Source: Anaerolineae bacterium (lineage in GTDB: Bacteria > Chloroflexota > Anaerolineae > Aggregatilineales > JAFGMM01). From it: 64,000 bases of DNA. Position numbers and translations under genes: made by a program. The notes under the pieces are model-generated. The model saw nothing but the letters and a program-made list of their open reading frames with translations, was not told the origin of the DNA and did no database searches. The stretch covers positions 434,001 through 498,000 of the forward strand of contig JAOSJO010000022.1 in assembly GCA_027494055.1 (NCBI GenBank), in the 5' to 3' direction. This document shows positions 35,956 to 45,169 of the stretch, one piece after another (the first letter of the stretch is position 1; every line of letters starts with the position of its first letter).

Positions 35956-36654
35956 ATGACCACCCAACAACCGCTTGACCACATCCCCGTCCTTGACAAA
36001 GGCTTCGTCGAGGTGCTCGACGTGATGGGCGACGACAACGCCATCGTCGCCGCCGCGCGCGTCAGCTTCCTGGGCGAGAGCAAAGGCCCGGACCGCGACA
36101 AGAAGCTGCTCTTCTACCTGATGCGCCACGACCATGGCACGCCGTTCGAGATGGTCGTGTTCAAGTTCCGCGTGCGCGCCCCTGAGGTCGCCTTCCGCCA
36201 GTGGGTGCGGCACCGCATCGGGTCGTTCAACGTGCAGTCGCGCCGCTACACCGAGGTAGACGAGACCGACTACTACCACCCGCCGGCGTGGCGGATGCAG
36301 TCCGAGTCGAACAAGCAGGGCAGCGAGGGCGCGCTCGACGACGTGGCGGCGGCGCAGCTCGACGCCCGGCTGGAGGAGGTCTACCGGGCGTGCACGGCGG
36401 CCTACCAGGACGCGCTGGCGGCGGGCGTCGCGCGCGAATTGGCGCGGCTGTTCCTGCCCGGCTTTGCGGTATACTCGACCTTCATCTGGACGGTCAACGC
36501 GCGCGCGCTGATGAACTTCATCCGCCTGCGCATGGCCCCCGACGCGCAGTGGGAGATACAGCAGTACGCGCGGGCGCTCTGGGGCGTCTTTCAGGCGCGC
36601 CTCCCGTGGACGGCGGAGGCGTTCGCGACGTACCAGTTGCACAAGGCAGAGTAA
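35956..36654 (+). CDS. thyX: Flavin-dependent thymidylate synthase ThyX
   Basis: This intact 232-residue protein has the ThyX signature RHRIGSFNVQSRRYTE (RHRxxSxNxxSxRY), preceded by RHDHGTPFEMVVFKFRVRAP and followed by FIWTVNARALMNFIRLR. It methylates dUMP to dTMP using methylene-tetrahydrofolate, FAD and NADPH. It lies between the two dcd genes that supply dUMP, so the locus is a thymidylate module interrupted by Pycsar. CTGGAG precedes ATG 35956. Confidence 0.95.
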   Translation: MTTQQPLDHIPVLDKGFVEVLDVMGDDNAIVAAARVSFLGESKGPDRDKKLLFYLMRHDHGTPFEMVVFKFRVRAPEVAFRQWVRHRIGSFNVQSRRYTEVDETDYYHPPAWRMQSESNKQGSEGALDDVAAAQLDARLEEVYRACTAAYQDALAAGVARELARLFLPGFAVYSTFIWTVNARALMNFIRLRMAPDAQWEIQQYARALWGVFQARLPWTAEAFATYQLHKAE

Positions 36655-36677
36655 ACCGCGAATAGCGCTAATTCGAG
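36655..36677. repeat. Solo GxxExxY-type end repeat
   Basis: AACCGCGAATAGCGCTAATT directly follows the thyX stop and matches the left end of the 16467-16927 cassette, without any gene. Confidence 0.55.
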
Positions 36678-36697
36678 CATGTGTTTTGGGCGTCTTC

Positions 36698-36906
36698 TTA
36701 CCTCACCCCCGCCGCGCTGCGCGCGGCTTCCCTCTCCACGGTGTGGTTCAGGGGCGGACAGGGTTGAGTCTTGACTCGAAATGGGTGAGTAGGGGCAAGG
36801 CATGCCTTGCCCCTACAAAAACCTTGAATATGTTGATCGGCGTTTGGAAGTTTCGTTCGCCTGTCCGCCCCCAACCCATGGTGTGGGGGCCGGGGGGGTG
36901 AGGTAA
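36698..36906. mobile_element. MITE-like element (family A) carrying a nested family B palindrome
   Basis: Perfect 13-bp terminal inverted repeats (TTACCTCACCCCC at 36698-36710, complement at 36894-36906) enclose a second inverted pair (GGGGCGGACAGG / CCTGTCCGCCCC). A 28-bp family B palindrome (36789-36816, half-site GTAGGGGCAAGGCA) sits near the middle, so this is an element within an element. It has no coding capacity. It fills the gap between thyX and the second dcd. Confidence 0.8.
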
Positions 36907-36976
36907 ACGCGGCAGACTGACCCAGGAGTCGGATGTTGTCCGGAAGCTATCGGTTTATTTGACTGAGGAGGGACTC

Positions 36977-37608
36977 ATGGGCTTGCTGGTAGACTGGCAG
37001 ATACGCGACCTGGTGGCGGCGGGCGAGATGGTCATCGAGCCGTTCACGCCGCACCCGGTACGGGAATTGCACCCCGAATCGGGCGACGGCGCGTCTGAAA
37101 GCAGCGGCGCAGCGTACCGCGTCGTGTCCTACGGCCTGTCGTCGGCGGGCTACGACCTGCGCGTCTCCGACGAAATCTACGTCTACGACGCGGACTTCGC
37201 GCGCGAGATCGACGTGAAAGCCTTCGACGCGCGGGCGCTCACGCGGCTGCCGGTCCACGAGGAGGCCGGGCGGGGGGCGGTTTGTGGTCTTTCCGGCGCG
37301 GGCGACCGGGCTGGCGCGCGCCTACGAGCGGCTGCGCATCCCGCGCGACCTGCTGGTGACGTGCACCGGCAAATCGACCTAGCGCGCGCCGGGCTGATGG
37401 TGACGATCACGCCCATCGAGCCGGAGTGGGAGGGGTACCTCTCGTTCCACCTGCACAACACGCTGCCGCTGCCGGTGCGCGTCTACGTGGAGGAGGGATC
37501 GCGCAGTTGCTCTTCAACCGCACCGACGCGCTCTGCGAGGCCTCCTACGAGGACAAGGGCGGCAAGTACCAGGCGCAGGGTAAGGGCGTCACGACCGCGC
37601 GCGTCTGA
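36977..37608 (+). CDS. dcd: dCTP deaminase, canonical type (three frameshifts)
   Basis: Joined, this is a ~210-residue enzyme starting at ATG 36977 behind GAGGAGGG. It has [49 protein letters not shown] then [18 protein letters not shown] (catalytic Glu), and [16 protein letters not shown] ending [14 protein letters not shown]. This is the E. coli-type Dcd pattern that makes dUTP. Shifts lie near 37272 (extra base in a G run), 37382 (TAC reduced to TA, creating a false stop) and 37500. Having this together with a bifunctional-type dcd 3 kb upstream is redundant and unusual. Confidence 0.82.
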
Positions 37609-37609
37609 G

Positions 37610-37827
37610 GGTATCGGTTCACCTTGCCGATTCGGCGTCGTGTCGTTATGTGTTTTGCGCAACCCACCGGCTGAAGGTCGTAGGGGCGGCCCGGCGGGTC
37701 GCCCCTGCCGCCAGGTATGGCGGTGGATAGGGGACAGCACGCAGTGCCCTACAGGGCGGTCAAGAGCGCATTGCCCGTGTAATTATCCAGAATCCGTCAG
37801 TCGTGGGGGCCAGAAGGTGAACCGTTG
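37610..37827. repeat. Family D element with nested family C palindrome
   Basis: GGTATCGGTTCACC at the left and GGTGAACC at 37816-37823 are inverted ends as in the other two D copies. The inner arms (CCACCGGCTGAAGGTCG ... CCGTCAGTCGTGG) are interrupted by a C palindrome at 37680-37706 (GTAGGGGCGGCCC / GGCGGGTCGCCCC). It covers most of the 389-nt gap to the next gene. Confidence 0.7.
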
Positions 37828-37997
37828 TCTGAGGCAAAGCGCCCGGCATACCCCCTTCTGCGCACCGGCGAGAATTTGCCGAAAGGCGCGGATTCGCGTA
37901 CATTACGAACGTCTGTTAGTATTACACGCTCATCGAGGGGGCGACGGATCGAAAGGAGCGCGAGGCAAATACGGGTTGAGACATAGGTGGACCGACA

Positions 37998-39609
37998 ATG
38001 AGAGAAGTCAGAGATAACCGGTTGAGGACCCGCCGACTTTCCCCGCCCCCGGAATACTTCAGCAGCCCCCAAATGAGCCTGCGCAGGCGCGGTAGAGCGC
38101 GCCGCCGGTACAACGCCCGCCAGACCCGCAGCGGCGCCTTCCGCTCGCTGATCGGGTGGTTCATCCTTGGCATGTTCAGCGCCCTCATCTTCGTCGTCAT
38201 CATGACGCCGCTCACCATCCGCTACATCATGCCGGTGACGTGGCTCGACCGGCTCCCACCGGTGCTCAAGTGTATGCACCCCAGCTTCTGCCGCGACGAA
38301 CTCCTCCCCACCGTCGCCGCGCCGGTCGATGTCGAGTCGCTGTTTGAGGTCGCGCCGCCCGGCGAGGTCGCCGGTGGCGGCGAGGCCGCTGGTGGCGAGG
38401 GCGACAACCCCGGCGCTGGCGTCGCGATGGCGGCGGAAGTGACCGACACGCCCGCGTGGACGGTCAGCACGACGGAGCCGACGCCCACGCTCATGCCCAC
38501 CGCGACGCCGGACGAAGCGCCCGCCGGACTCGGTCACGCCCACGGCGAGCGCGCTCGACTTCAACGCGGCCACGCCCACCGAGGTGATCCCGCTCACGCC
38601 GACGCCCGCGCCGACGGATACTCCCGTCGCCGTGGCGGAGGTGGCCCAGGCCGAGGCCCCGGTCCCGCCGGCGTCGCACCTGATCGGCTTCAAGCACATC
38701 ACACAGTCGTGGAACAACTGCGGCCCCGCCACGCTCACGATGGGCCTCAACTACTGGGGATGGGACGGCTCGCAGGCGGACGCGGCGCGGTGGCTCAAGC
38801 CCGACGCCAACGATAAGAACGTCACGCCGGAGCAGATGGTCGAATTCGTCAACCGGGAGCTGGGCGGCCTCAAGGCCGTGTCGCGGCACGCCGGCAACAT
38901 CGCGCTGCTCAAGCGGCTGATCGTGGCCGGCTACCCGGTGGTGGTCGAGACCGGCTTCGCGCCGGACGGCTACGACTGGATGGGCCACTACCGCCTCGTC
39001 ATCGGCTACTCGGACGCCGAAGGCAGCTTCTACGTCTACGACTCGTTCCTCGGCGACGGCGGCGGCCAGGGCCGCGTGATGCGCTACGACGAGCTTGACA
39101 AGCTCTGGCAGGAGTTCAACCGCGTCTACGTCGTCGTCTATCCAGAGGCGCAGGAGACGCACGTCGCCGGCGTGCTCGGCGACGACTGGGACCCCGAACT
39201 CAACGCGCAGCACGCGCTGCGCACCGCCCAGATCGAGGCGCAGATGGACCGGGGGAACCCGTTCGCGTGGTTCAACCTGGGCACGTCGTTCGTGCTCAAC
39301 GGCCAGTTCGAGGAAGCGTCGCGGGCCTACGACGAGGCGCGCAACCTCGGCCTGCCGTGGCGGATGCTGTGGTACCAGTTCGGCCCGTTCGAGGCATACC
39401 TGAACACCAACCGCCTCGACGACGTGCTGGCGCTCGCGCTGGCGAACGACAATAACACGAAGGAAGTTGAAGAGACCTATTATTACTGGGGCCTCGCGCT
39501 CGCGCAGCGCGGCCAGTATGCCGAGGCCGGGCAGAAGTTCCGGCAGGCGACCACGATCAACCGCAACTTCGACCCCGCTTACCAGGCGATCCAGGCGCTG
39601 CCCCAATAG
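37998..39609 (+). CDS. C39-like peptidase/TPR protein 1, membrane-anchored (one frameshift)
   Basis: Joined, this is a ~536-residue protein with a basic N-terminus and one transmembrane helix (LIGWFILGMFSALIFVVIM). A low-complexity Pro/Thr/Ala linker precedes a Peptidase_C39_2-like domain: HITQSWNNCGPATLTMGLNYWGW (Gln and catalytic Cys), GHYRLVIGYSD (His) and YVYDSFLG (Asp). Two or three TPR units follow (NPFAWFNLGTSFVLNGQFEEA, YYYWGLALAQRGQYAEA). The frame is lost near 38521 in a C run; dropping one C gives APPDSVTPTAS. The active site faces outside the cell. This is the first of three tandem paralogues. Confidence 0.8.
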
Positions 39610-39655
39610 GCCTTACAGGCGTAATGGTATAGTATAGTTAAGTATGGAGGAAGCG

Positions 39656-40693
39656 ATGCTCCCTAAAAGGACGTTAACCGTCAATTTTGTCGTATTGGTC
39701 AGCGCAGTGCTCTGGATGTCCGCCGGTATCCCCGTCGCTGTCGCCTCGTCGCACACGACGCCGCCAACCGCCCACCTGATGGGCGTCGCGCACACCTACC
39801 AGACGTGGAACAACTGCGGCCCCGCCACGCTCACGATGGCGCTCAGCTACTGGGGCTGGCCCGGCGACCAGGGACTCGTCGCCGAAAGCCTCAGGCCGAA
39901 CCCGGAGGACAAGAACGTCTCGCCCTCCGAGATGACCGCCTTCGTAAACGGCGAGTTCGCCGACTTGCGCGCCGTGCACCGCTACGCCGGCAGCCTTAAG
40001 CTCGTCAAGGGGCTGGTCGCGGCCGGCTTCCCGGTCATCATCGAGACCGGCTTCATCCCTGAAGGCGAGGACTGGATGGGCCACTACCGCCTGGTCGTGG
40101 GCTACGACGACGCCGAAGCCGCCCTCTTCACGTTCGACTCCTACCAGGGCGCGGGCGTCCCGCTCGCCTACGACGATGCCGACGCGCTGTGGCAGCACTT
40201 CAACCGCGCCTATGTGGTCGTCTACCCCGCAGCGCAGGAGGCGGACGTCGCGCACCACCTCGGCGACGACTGGGAGGCCGACCACAACGCGCAGCGCGCG
40301 CTCGCGGCGGCGCAGTCTGAGGTCGAGGCCGACCCCGGCAACCCATTCGCGTGGTTCAACCTGGGCACGTCGTACACGTACAGCGGCCAGTACGCGGAAG
40401 CCGCCGCCGCCTACGACGAGGCGTTCGCCATCGGCCTGCCGTGGCGGATGCTCTGGTACCAGTTCGGCCCATTCGAGGCGTACCTGAACACGGACCGCCT
40501 CGACGACGTGGTCGCGCTGGCGCGCCGGAATCACGGCAACACGCAGGAAGTCGAAGAGACGTACTATTACTGGGGGCTGGCGCTCCAGCGGCAGGGCGAG
40601 CGCGACGAGGCCGGGGCGAAGTTCGAGCAGGCAATTGCCGCCAACCGCTACTTCGACCCCGCACACCAGGCGCTTCAGGCGCTCCAGCAATAG
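39656..40693 (+). CDS. C39-like peptidase/TPR protein 2, secreted
   Basis: This intact 345-residue protein has a cleavable-looking signal peptide (LTVNFVVLVSAVLWMSAGIPVAVAS). Its catalytic residues match copy 1: TYQTWNNCGPATLTMALSYWGW, GHYRLVVGYDD and FTFDSYQGAG. The TPR region has NPFAWFNLGTSYTYSGQYAEA. ATG 39656 is preferred over 39644 because GGAGG lies 5 nt before it. It lacks the long linker of copy 1. Substrate unknown; C39-type proteases cut after double-Gly motifs or act on surface proteins. Confidence 0.82.
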   Translation: MLPKRTLTVNFVVLVSAVLWMSAGIPVAVASSHTTPPTAHLMGVAHTYQTWNNCGPATLTMALSYWGWPGDQGLVAESLRPNPEDKNVSPSEMTAFVNGEFADLRAVHRYAGSLKLVKGLVAAGFPVIIETGFIPEGEDWMGHYRLVVGYDDAEAALFTFDSYQGAGVPLAYDDADALWQHFNRAYVVVYPAAQEADVAHHLGDDWEADHNAQRALAAAQSEVEADPGNPFAWFNLGTSYTYSGQYAEAAAAYDEAFAIGLPWRMLWYQFGPFEAYLNTDRLDDVVALARRNHGNTQEVEETYYYWGLALQRQGERDEAGAKFEQAIAANRYFDPAHQALQALQQ

Positions 40694-40696
40694 GCA

Positions 40697-41746
40697 ATGC
40701 GCCAGCGCGACCGCCGCCTTCTGCTGCTGACGTTGATGGGCGCGCTGGCGCTGGCCGGCGTCCCGGTCGCCGCTGCGCAGGACGACCCCGCCTCGGCAGT
40801 CGCGCCGCCAGAGTCGGCCTACCTGATGGGCGTCGCGCACACCTACCAGACGTGGAACAACTGCGGCCCCGCCACGCTCACGATGGCGCTGAGCTACTGG
40901 GGCTGGCCCGGCGACCAGCAGCGCGCCGCCGAAAGCCTCAAACCGGACGCGGAAGATAAGAACGTCTCCCCGGCGGAGATGGCCGCCTTCGTCAACCGCG
41001 AGGTCACCGACGTGCGCGCGCTTCACCGCTACGCCGGCGACCTGAACCTGCTCAAGCGGCTGGTCGCGGCTGGCTTCCCGGTCGTCATCGAGACCGGCTT
41101 CATCCCTGAAGGCGAGGACTGGATGGGCCATTACCGCCTGGTCGTGGGTTACAGGGACGCCGAGGCCAGCTTCTTCACTTTCGACTCGTACCAGGGCGCG
41201 GGCATCCCGCTGCCCTTTGGCGAGGCCGACGCGCTGTGGCAGCACTTCAACCGCGCCTACGTGGTCGCCTACCCGCCAGCGCGCGAGGCCGAGCTGTCGG
41301 ACCTGCTCGGCGACGACTGGGACGCCGACCGCAACGCGCAGCGCGCGCGCGCGGCGGCGCAGTCTGAGGTCGAGGCCGACCCCGGTAACCCGTTTGCGTG
41401 GTTCAACCTGGGCACGTCGCACGTGCTCAACCGCCAGTATGCGGAGGCCGCCGCCGCCTACGACGAGGCGTTCGCCATCGGCCTGCCGTGGCGGATGCTC
41501 TGGTACCAGTTCGGCCCGTTCGAGGCGTACCTGCACACGGACCGCCTCGACGACGTGCTGGCGCACGCCCGCCCCGTCCGCGAGCACACGCCCTACGTGG
41601 AGGAGATGCACTACTACGAGGGCATGGTCTACCTGGCGCGCGGCGAGCGCGACGCGGCCCGGTACCTGTTCCGCAAGGCGTTGCGCTACAACGCCAACTT
41701 CGCGCCGGCGCGCAGCGCCCTGCGCATGGCGTCGGCCATGCCGTAG
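40697..41746 (+). CDS. C39-like peptidase/TPR protein 3, secreted
   Basis: This intact 349-residue protein begins 3 nt after copy 2 ends. A signal peptide (RRLLLLTLMGALALAGVPVAAAQ) is followed by TYQTWNNCGPATLTMALSYWGW, GHYRLVVGYRD, FTFDSYQGAG and TPRs (NPFAWFNLGTSHVLNRQYAEA). The catalytic triad is preserved in all three copies and long stretches are identical to copy 2, so the duplication is recent or maintained by conversion. The C-terminal TPR has diverged (VEEMHYYEGMVYLARGERDAA). Confidence 0.82.
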   Translation: MRQRDRRLLLLTLMGALALAGVPVAAAQDDPASAVAPPESAYLMGVAHTYQTWNNCGPATLTMALSYWGWPGDQQRAAESLKPDAEDKNVSPAEMAAFVNREVTDVRALHRYAGDLNLLKRLVAAGFPVVIETGFIPEGEDWMGHYRLVVGYRDAEASFFTFDSYQGAGIPLPFGEADALWQHFNRAYVVAYPPAREAELSDLLGDDWDADRNAQRARAAAQSEVEADPGNPFAWFNLGTSHVLNRQYAEAAAAYDEAFAIGLPWRMLWYQFGPFEAYLHTDRLDDVLAHARPVREHTPYVEEMHYYEGMVYLARGERDAARYLFRKALRYNANFAPARSALRMASAMP

Positions 41747-41777
41747 GGAACCGTGTGGGATAGAGGCTTCGTTGTCG

Positions 41778-42257
41778 TTATTCGACGGCCTTGATCTTGA
41801 AGCGTAGCGTGCCCGCCGGCGCCTCTACGGTGATGACGTCGCCCGCGCGCCGCCCCATCAGCGCCTTCCCCATCGGGCTTTCGTTGGAGATCCGCCCCTC
41901 GGCGGGGTTTGCCTCGGCGGCGCCGACAATGAAGTAGTTTTCCGGCTCGTCCTCGACGCCTTCCTCAACGAGCGTGACCCGGCTGCCAACGTGGATGGTG
42001 TCAGACTGCCGGTCGTCCGGGACGATGGTGGCGTTGCGCAGCGTGTGCTCGATCTGCTGCACGCGCCCCTCCAGGAAGGCCTGCTGTTCCTTCGCGTCGT
42101 GGTAGTCGGCGTTCTCCGCCAGGTCGCCCATCGACCGCGCCTCGCGGAGCCTATCGGCAAGCTCCGGGCGCTTGACGTTTACCAGCTCGTCCAGCTCCTC
42201 GCGCAGTTGCCGCGCGCCTTCTTCGGTCAGGTAGATCGGTTCCGCGTCGTTTCCCAT
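41778..42257 (-). CDS. greA: Transcription elongation factor GreA
   Basis: This intact 159-residue protein has the N-terminal coiled coil (YLTEEGARQLREELDELVNV, DLAENADYHDAKEQQAFLEGR, with the acidic tip residues Asp/Glu that reach the RNA polymerase active site). The C-terminal FKBP-like domain has GSRVTLVEEG, ISNESPMGKALMGRRAGD. It rescues backtracked RNA polymerase by stimulating transcript cleavage. It converges with the C39 genes. Confidence 0.96.
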   Translation of the reverse strand: MGNDAEPIYLTEEGARQLREELDELVNVKRPELADRLREARSMGDLAENADYHDAKEQQAFLEGRVQQIEHTLRNATIVPDDRQSDTIHVGSRVTLVEEGVEDEPENYFIVGAAEANPAEGRISNESPMGKALMGRRAGDVITVEAPAGTLRFKIKAVE

Positions 42258-42387
42258 ACACGCCTCAGGTCAGATAGAAAGTAAAATGCGCCGGCTCGCT
42301 CCGCCTGTGCGGGAGCGGCTCGCGTTGTGCCAGTTTATGTCCGTACCGCTTCAGGAAGGCCGATAATACATAATGGGCGGCGCGCCG

Positions 42388-43540
42388 TCAAGGCCGCGTG
42401 AAGCGGTCAAAGAGCCTGGCGTGCTCCTGGAGCGCGTAGCGGTCGGTCATGCCGGCGATGTAGTCGCACACCGCGCGGTGCGCCCCCACCGCCTCGATCT
42501 GCGCCTGCGCCTCCGGCGGCAACTGCGCCGGCTCCGCGACGAACGCCTCAAACAGCTCGGTGATGAACCGCTCTGCCTTGGCCTGCATCCGCATCACCCG
42601 GTAGTGGCGGTACATGTTCTGGTACAGGAAGTCCTTCAGCTCGCGGTTGCGCGCGGCGACCTCCGGCGAGTGGACGCACACGTTGTACGGCAGGCTTTGC
42701 AGCGCGTGCAGCGAGTCGGGCTTGTCGCGGGCGAGCAGGTCGGTGGTGGTCGCGATTGCGTCGCCCCACCTCAAGGCCGATCAGCCGGCGGACCAGCCGG
42801 TGGCGGATCATCTCGTCGAAGGGCTGCGACGGGGACCAATCCAGGCTCTCGCGCAACGCCTGCCACCACGCCAGCGGCTCGACGGCGTCCACCGAGAACA
42901 GCTCGGCGCGCAGGCCGTCGTCCAGGTCGTGCGCGGTGTAGGCCAGCTCGTCGGCCACGTTGGCGATCTGCGCCTCCAGGCTGCCGCGCGTGACGGGGTC
43001 GTAGTCGGCGGCGTCGCTGAGGTCGTACTCCGTCTCGTGCTTGACGATGCCCTCGCGCGTCTCCCAGGTGAGGTTGAGGCCGGGCCAGTCGGGGTAGCGG
43101 CGCTCCAGCTTGGTGACGATGCGGAGGCTCTGCTTGTTGTGGTCAAACCCCCCGTGATCCTTCATCAGCCGGTTCAGCACCCACTCGCCAGAGTGGCCGA
43201 AGGGGGCGTGCCCCAGGTCATGCACCAGGCAGATGGCCTCGATCAGGTCCTCGTTTGCGCCGAGCGCGCGCGCCAGCGTGCGGCCAAGCTGCGCGACCTC
43301 CAGCGTGTGCGTCAGGCGCGTGCGGTAGTAGTCGCCCTCGTAGTTGACGAACACCTGCGTCTTGTACTCCAGCCGCCGGAAGGCCGTCGTGTGCAGGATG
43401 CGGTCGCGGTCGCGCTGGAAGGCGGTCCGGTACCCGGCCTCGGCCTCCGGGTACGCGCGCCCGCGCGACGAACCGCTCAGGCTGGCGTAGGGTGCGAGCG
43501 TCTGCCGCTCGATGGCCTCAAGCTGCTGTCGGGTAACCAT
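42388..43540 (-). CDS. dgt: dGTPase-like HD-domain phosphohydrolase (one frameshift)
   Basis: Joined, this is a ~383-residue dGTPase family protein: YRTAFQRDRDRILHTTAFRRLEYKTQV (split family signature), TRLTHTLEVAQLGRTLARAL (HD-domain His), VHDLGHAPFGHSGEWVLN (the HD pair) and IANVADELAYTAHDLDDGL (final Asp). Near 42770 one surplus G in a four-G run breaks the frame; removing it joins RRLIGLEVGDAIATTTDLLA. It hydrolyses dNTPs to nucleosides and triphosphate. Its start overlaps the upstream gene's stop. Confidence 0.85.
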
Positions 43541-44901
43541 CAACGCGCTCCTTCTGTCGTTGCCGGGGCCGCCTGCCAGGCGCGCACAAAATCGACGATC
43601 TCCTGGATGCCCGCGCCCTCCACCCATGACCAGATGAGCCAGCGCAGGCCGCTGACCACGAACACGATATTCCAGAAGTCGCCCACGTCCTTTGCGGTCT
43701 CAACCAGCAGGCCGGCGGCGAATGCGTGGATCATCTCAGGGTATTGGTCCAGGTAGGGCAGCAGCACCTGCACCGCGCCGTCGGTGCGGTGCTCGCGCTT
43801 GCCCCACACGGGCGTTGCGAGCAGCGTCGCCTGGAGGGCGTCCAACGCCTGCTGCGCCGCGTCGCGCGCGTCAATCGCCAGCAGCACGGCCAGGATGTCG
43901 TACTGCCGCGCGGCGCGGACCTTGGGCGGCTCGATGTCGCGCGTCTGTTCCAGTTGCGTGCGCAGGCCCGCCGTCTCCGGGATGCCCTTCCGGTAGTACC
44001 GGCTCAGCGCGACGACCGCCTCCCACCACCTGACCTCCCAGTCGTCTTCGAGCGGCGGCCTGAGGGCGCGCGCGGTCGCTTCATCGCCCAGGTAGACGTA
44101 GAGCTGCGCAAGCTCGCGCATCCGGTCGTGGCGCTTCGCCTCCGGGAAGTGATCGCGCTGCGCGGCCAGGGCTTCGAGCATGGGGCGGGCCAGGTCGGGC
44201 CGCCCGGTCGCGATGAGCCACCGCACGCCGTTCATCCGCTGGCGCACGCCGGCGTCGTCGGTGATGGGCGTCTCCTCGATAAACGCGACGGCCTCCTCCC
44301 ACGCGCCCACGCGCATCAACACCTCGGCGGCGCGCATCCGGCTGAACCCTGATGTGTCCACCTCGAAATGCCTGGGGTTAAGGAGTTCGTCAATCAACGG
44401 CTGGAGGTCGCTCCGGCCCACGCCGCGCGCCCAGAGATCGATCACGCCCCGGTAACACCGCTCCACCCTGGGGCCGTGATAGGGCGCGGCGTCCATCTGT
44501 TTGCGGATCGCGTCCACCCACGGGCGCGCCGCGTCGCTGCTCACGGTCTGGGGCCGCTCGCGCGGGTCGTGCGGCCTCGGATACTCCTCGACCACGCTTG
44601 CGCCATACGTGAGAAAGTCCTGGCGGCCGGGCACAGGCCGGCCCTCCTGCGCGGCCTCCAACACGCCATACTCCAGGACGCCCTCCAGGTGCCCCAGCGG
44701 CATCTCGCCGAACGGACTCGCGTAGCACTTGTGCGGGTCACGGTCGCGCCCGGCGCGCCACATGCAGAGGATCGCCAGGCGGGCCAGCGCCGCCGGTCCC
44801 TCGGCCCGCGCGGTATCGATGGCCTCAAGGATGTCGTCGGGCTGCCTGGGGAGTGTGTCCAGTTCCATTTCCATGCCTTTCTGCGCGATAACGGTTGCCA
44901 T
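43540..44901 (-). CDS. Helical-repeat protein of unknown function
   Basis: This intact 453-residue soluble protein is built of paired helices that look TPR-like (ALARLAILCMWRAGRDRD, RAAEVLMRVGAWEEAVAFIEE, MRELAQLYVYLGDEATARAL, LDALQATLLATP). No signal peptide or catalytic motif was found. The stop overlaps the dGTPase start by one base, so they are cotranscribed. Function unknown. Confidence 0.65.
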   Translation of the reverse strand: MATVIAQKGMEMELDTLPRQPDDILEAIDTARAEGPAALARLAILCMWRAGRDRDPHKCYASPFGEMPLGHLEGVLEYGVLEAAQEGRPVPGRQDFLTYGASVVEEYPRPHDPRERPQTVSSDAARPWVDAIRKQMDAAPYHGPRVERCYRGVIDLWARGVGRSDLQPLIDELLNPRHFEVDTSGFSRMRAAEVLMRVGAWEEAVAFIEETPITDDAGVRQRMNGVRWLIATGRPDLARPMLEALAAQRDHFPEAKRHDRMRELAQLYVYLGDEATARALRPPLEDDWEVRWWEAVVALSRYYRKGIPETAGLRTQLEQTRDIEPPKVRAARQYDILAVLLAIDARDAAQQALDALQATLLATPVWGKREHRTDGAVQVLLPYLDQYPEMIHAFAAGLLVETAKDVGDFWNIVFVVSGLRWLIWSWVEGAGIQEIVDFVRAWQAAPATTEGAR

Positions 44902-44987
44902 AGTCCGCCTATTCCATTCTAGCAGAGGCGCGGGCAGATGTTAAGCGGTGCGGTGATTCCCTTCGTGTTCCTGGCGGTGTTGCCGAT

Positions 44988-45018
44988 TATTCGTGTAATC
45001 CGCGTTATTCGTGGTTAG
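44988..45018. repeat. Solo GxxExxY-type end repeat
   Basis: ATTATTCGTGTAATCCGCG then TTATTCGTGGTTA matches, in reverse orientation, the ends of the cassette at 16467-16927; no gene accompanies it. It is the only marked feature of the 44902-45100 gap. Confidence 0.5.
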
Positions 45019-45081
45019 ACTTCCTCTTGCCCAGGCGGAAACCAAGGCGGCAAGCGGGCAGAAGCAGCGCGCCGCGCCCAT

Positions 45082-45111
45082 GTGACCGACGCGCACCGGG
45101 TGCGGTATACT
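45082..45111 (+). promoter_or_regulatory. Possible promoter of the epimerase-glycosyltransferase genes
   Basis: GTGACC (4 of 6 matches to TTGACA) is followed after 18 nt by TATACT (5 of 6 matches to TATAAT), about 58 nt before the epimerase start. Inferred from consensus only. Confidence 0.35.
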
Positions 45112-45169
45112 GCTAATCAGCGCATGATCGTAATATCGCGCGCGGGTCGATCACACTTCGGAGGACCTC

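Noticed and set aside
42388-43540. dGTPase as a nucleotide-depletion defence gene linked to Pycsar
   Set aside because: It is over 6 kb away, next to greA and a helical-repeat gene, with native base composition; a housekeeping role is simpler.
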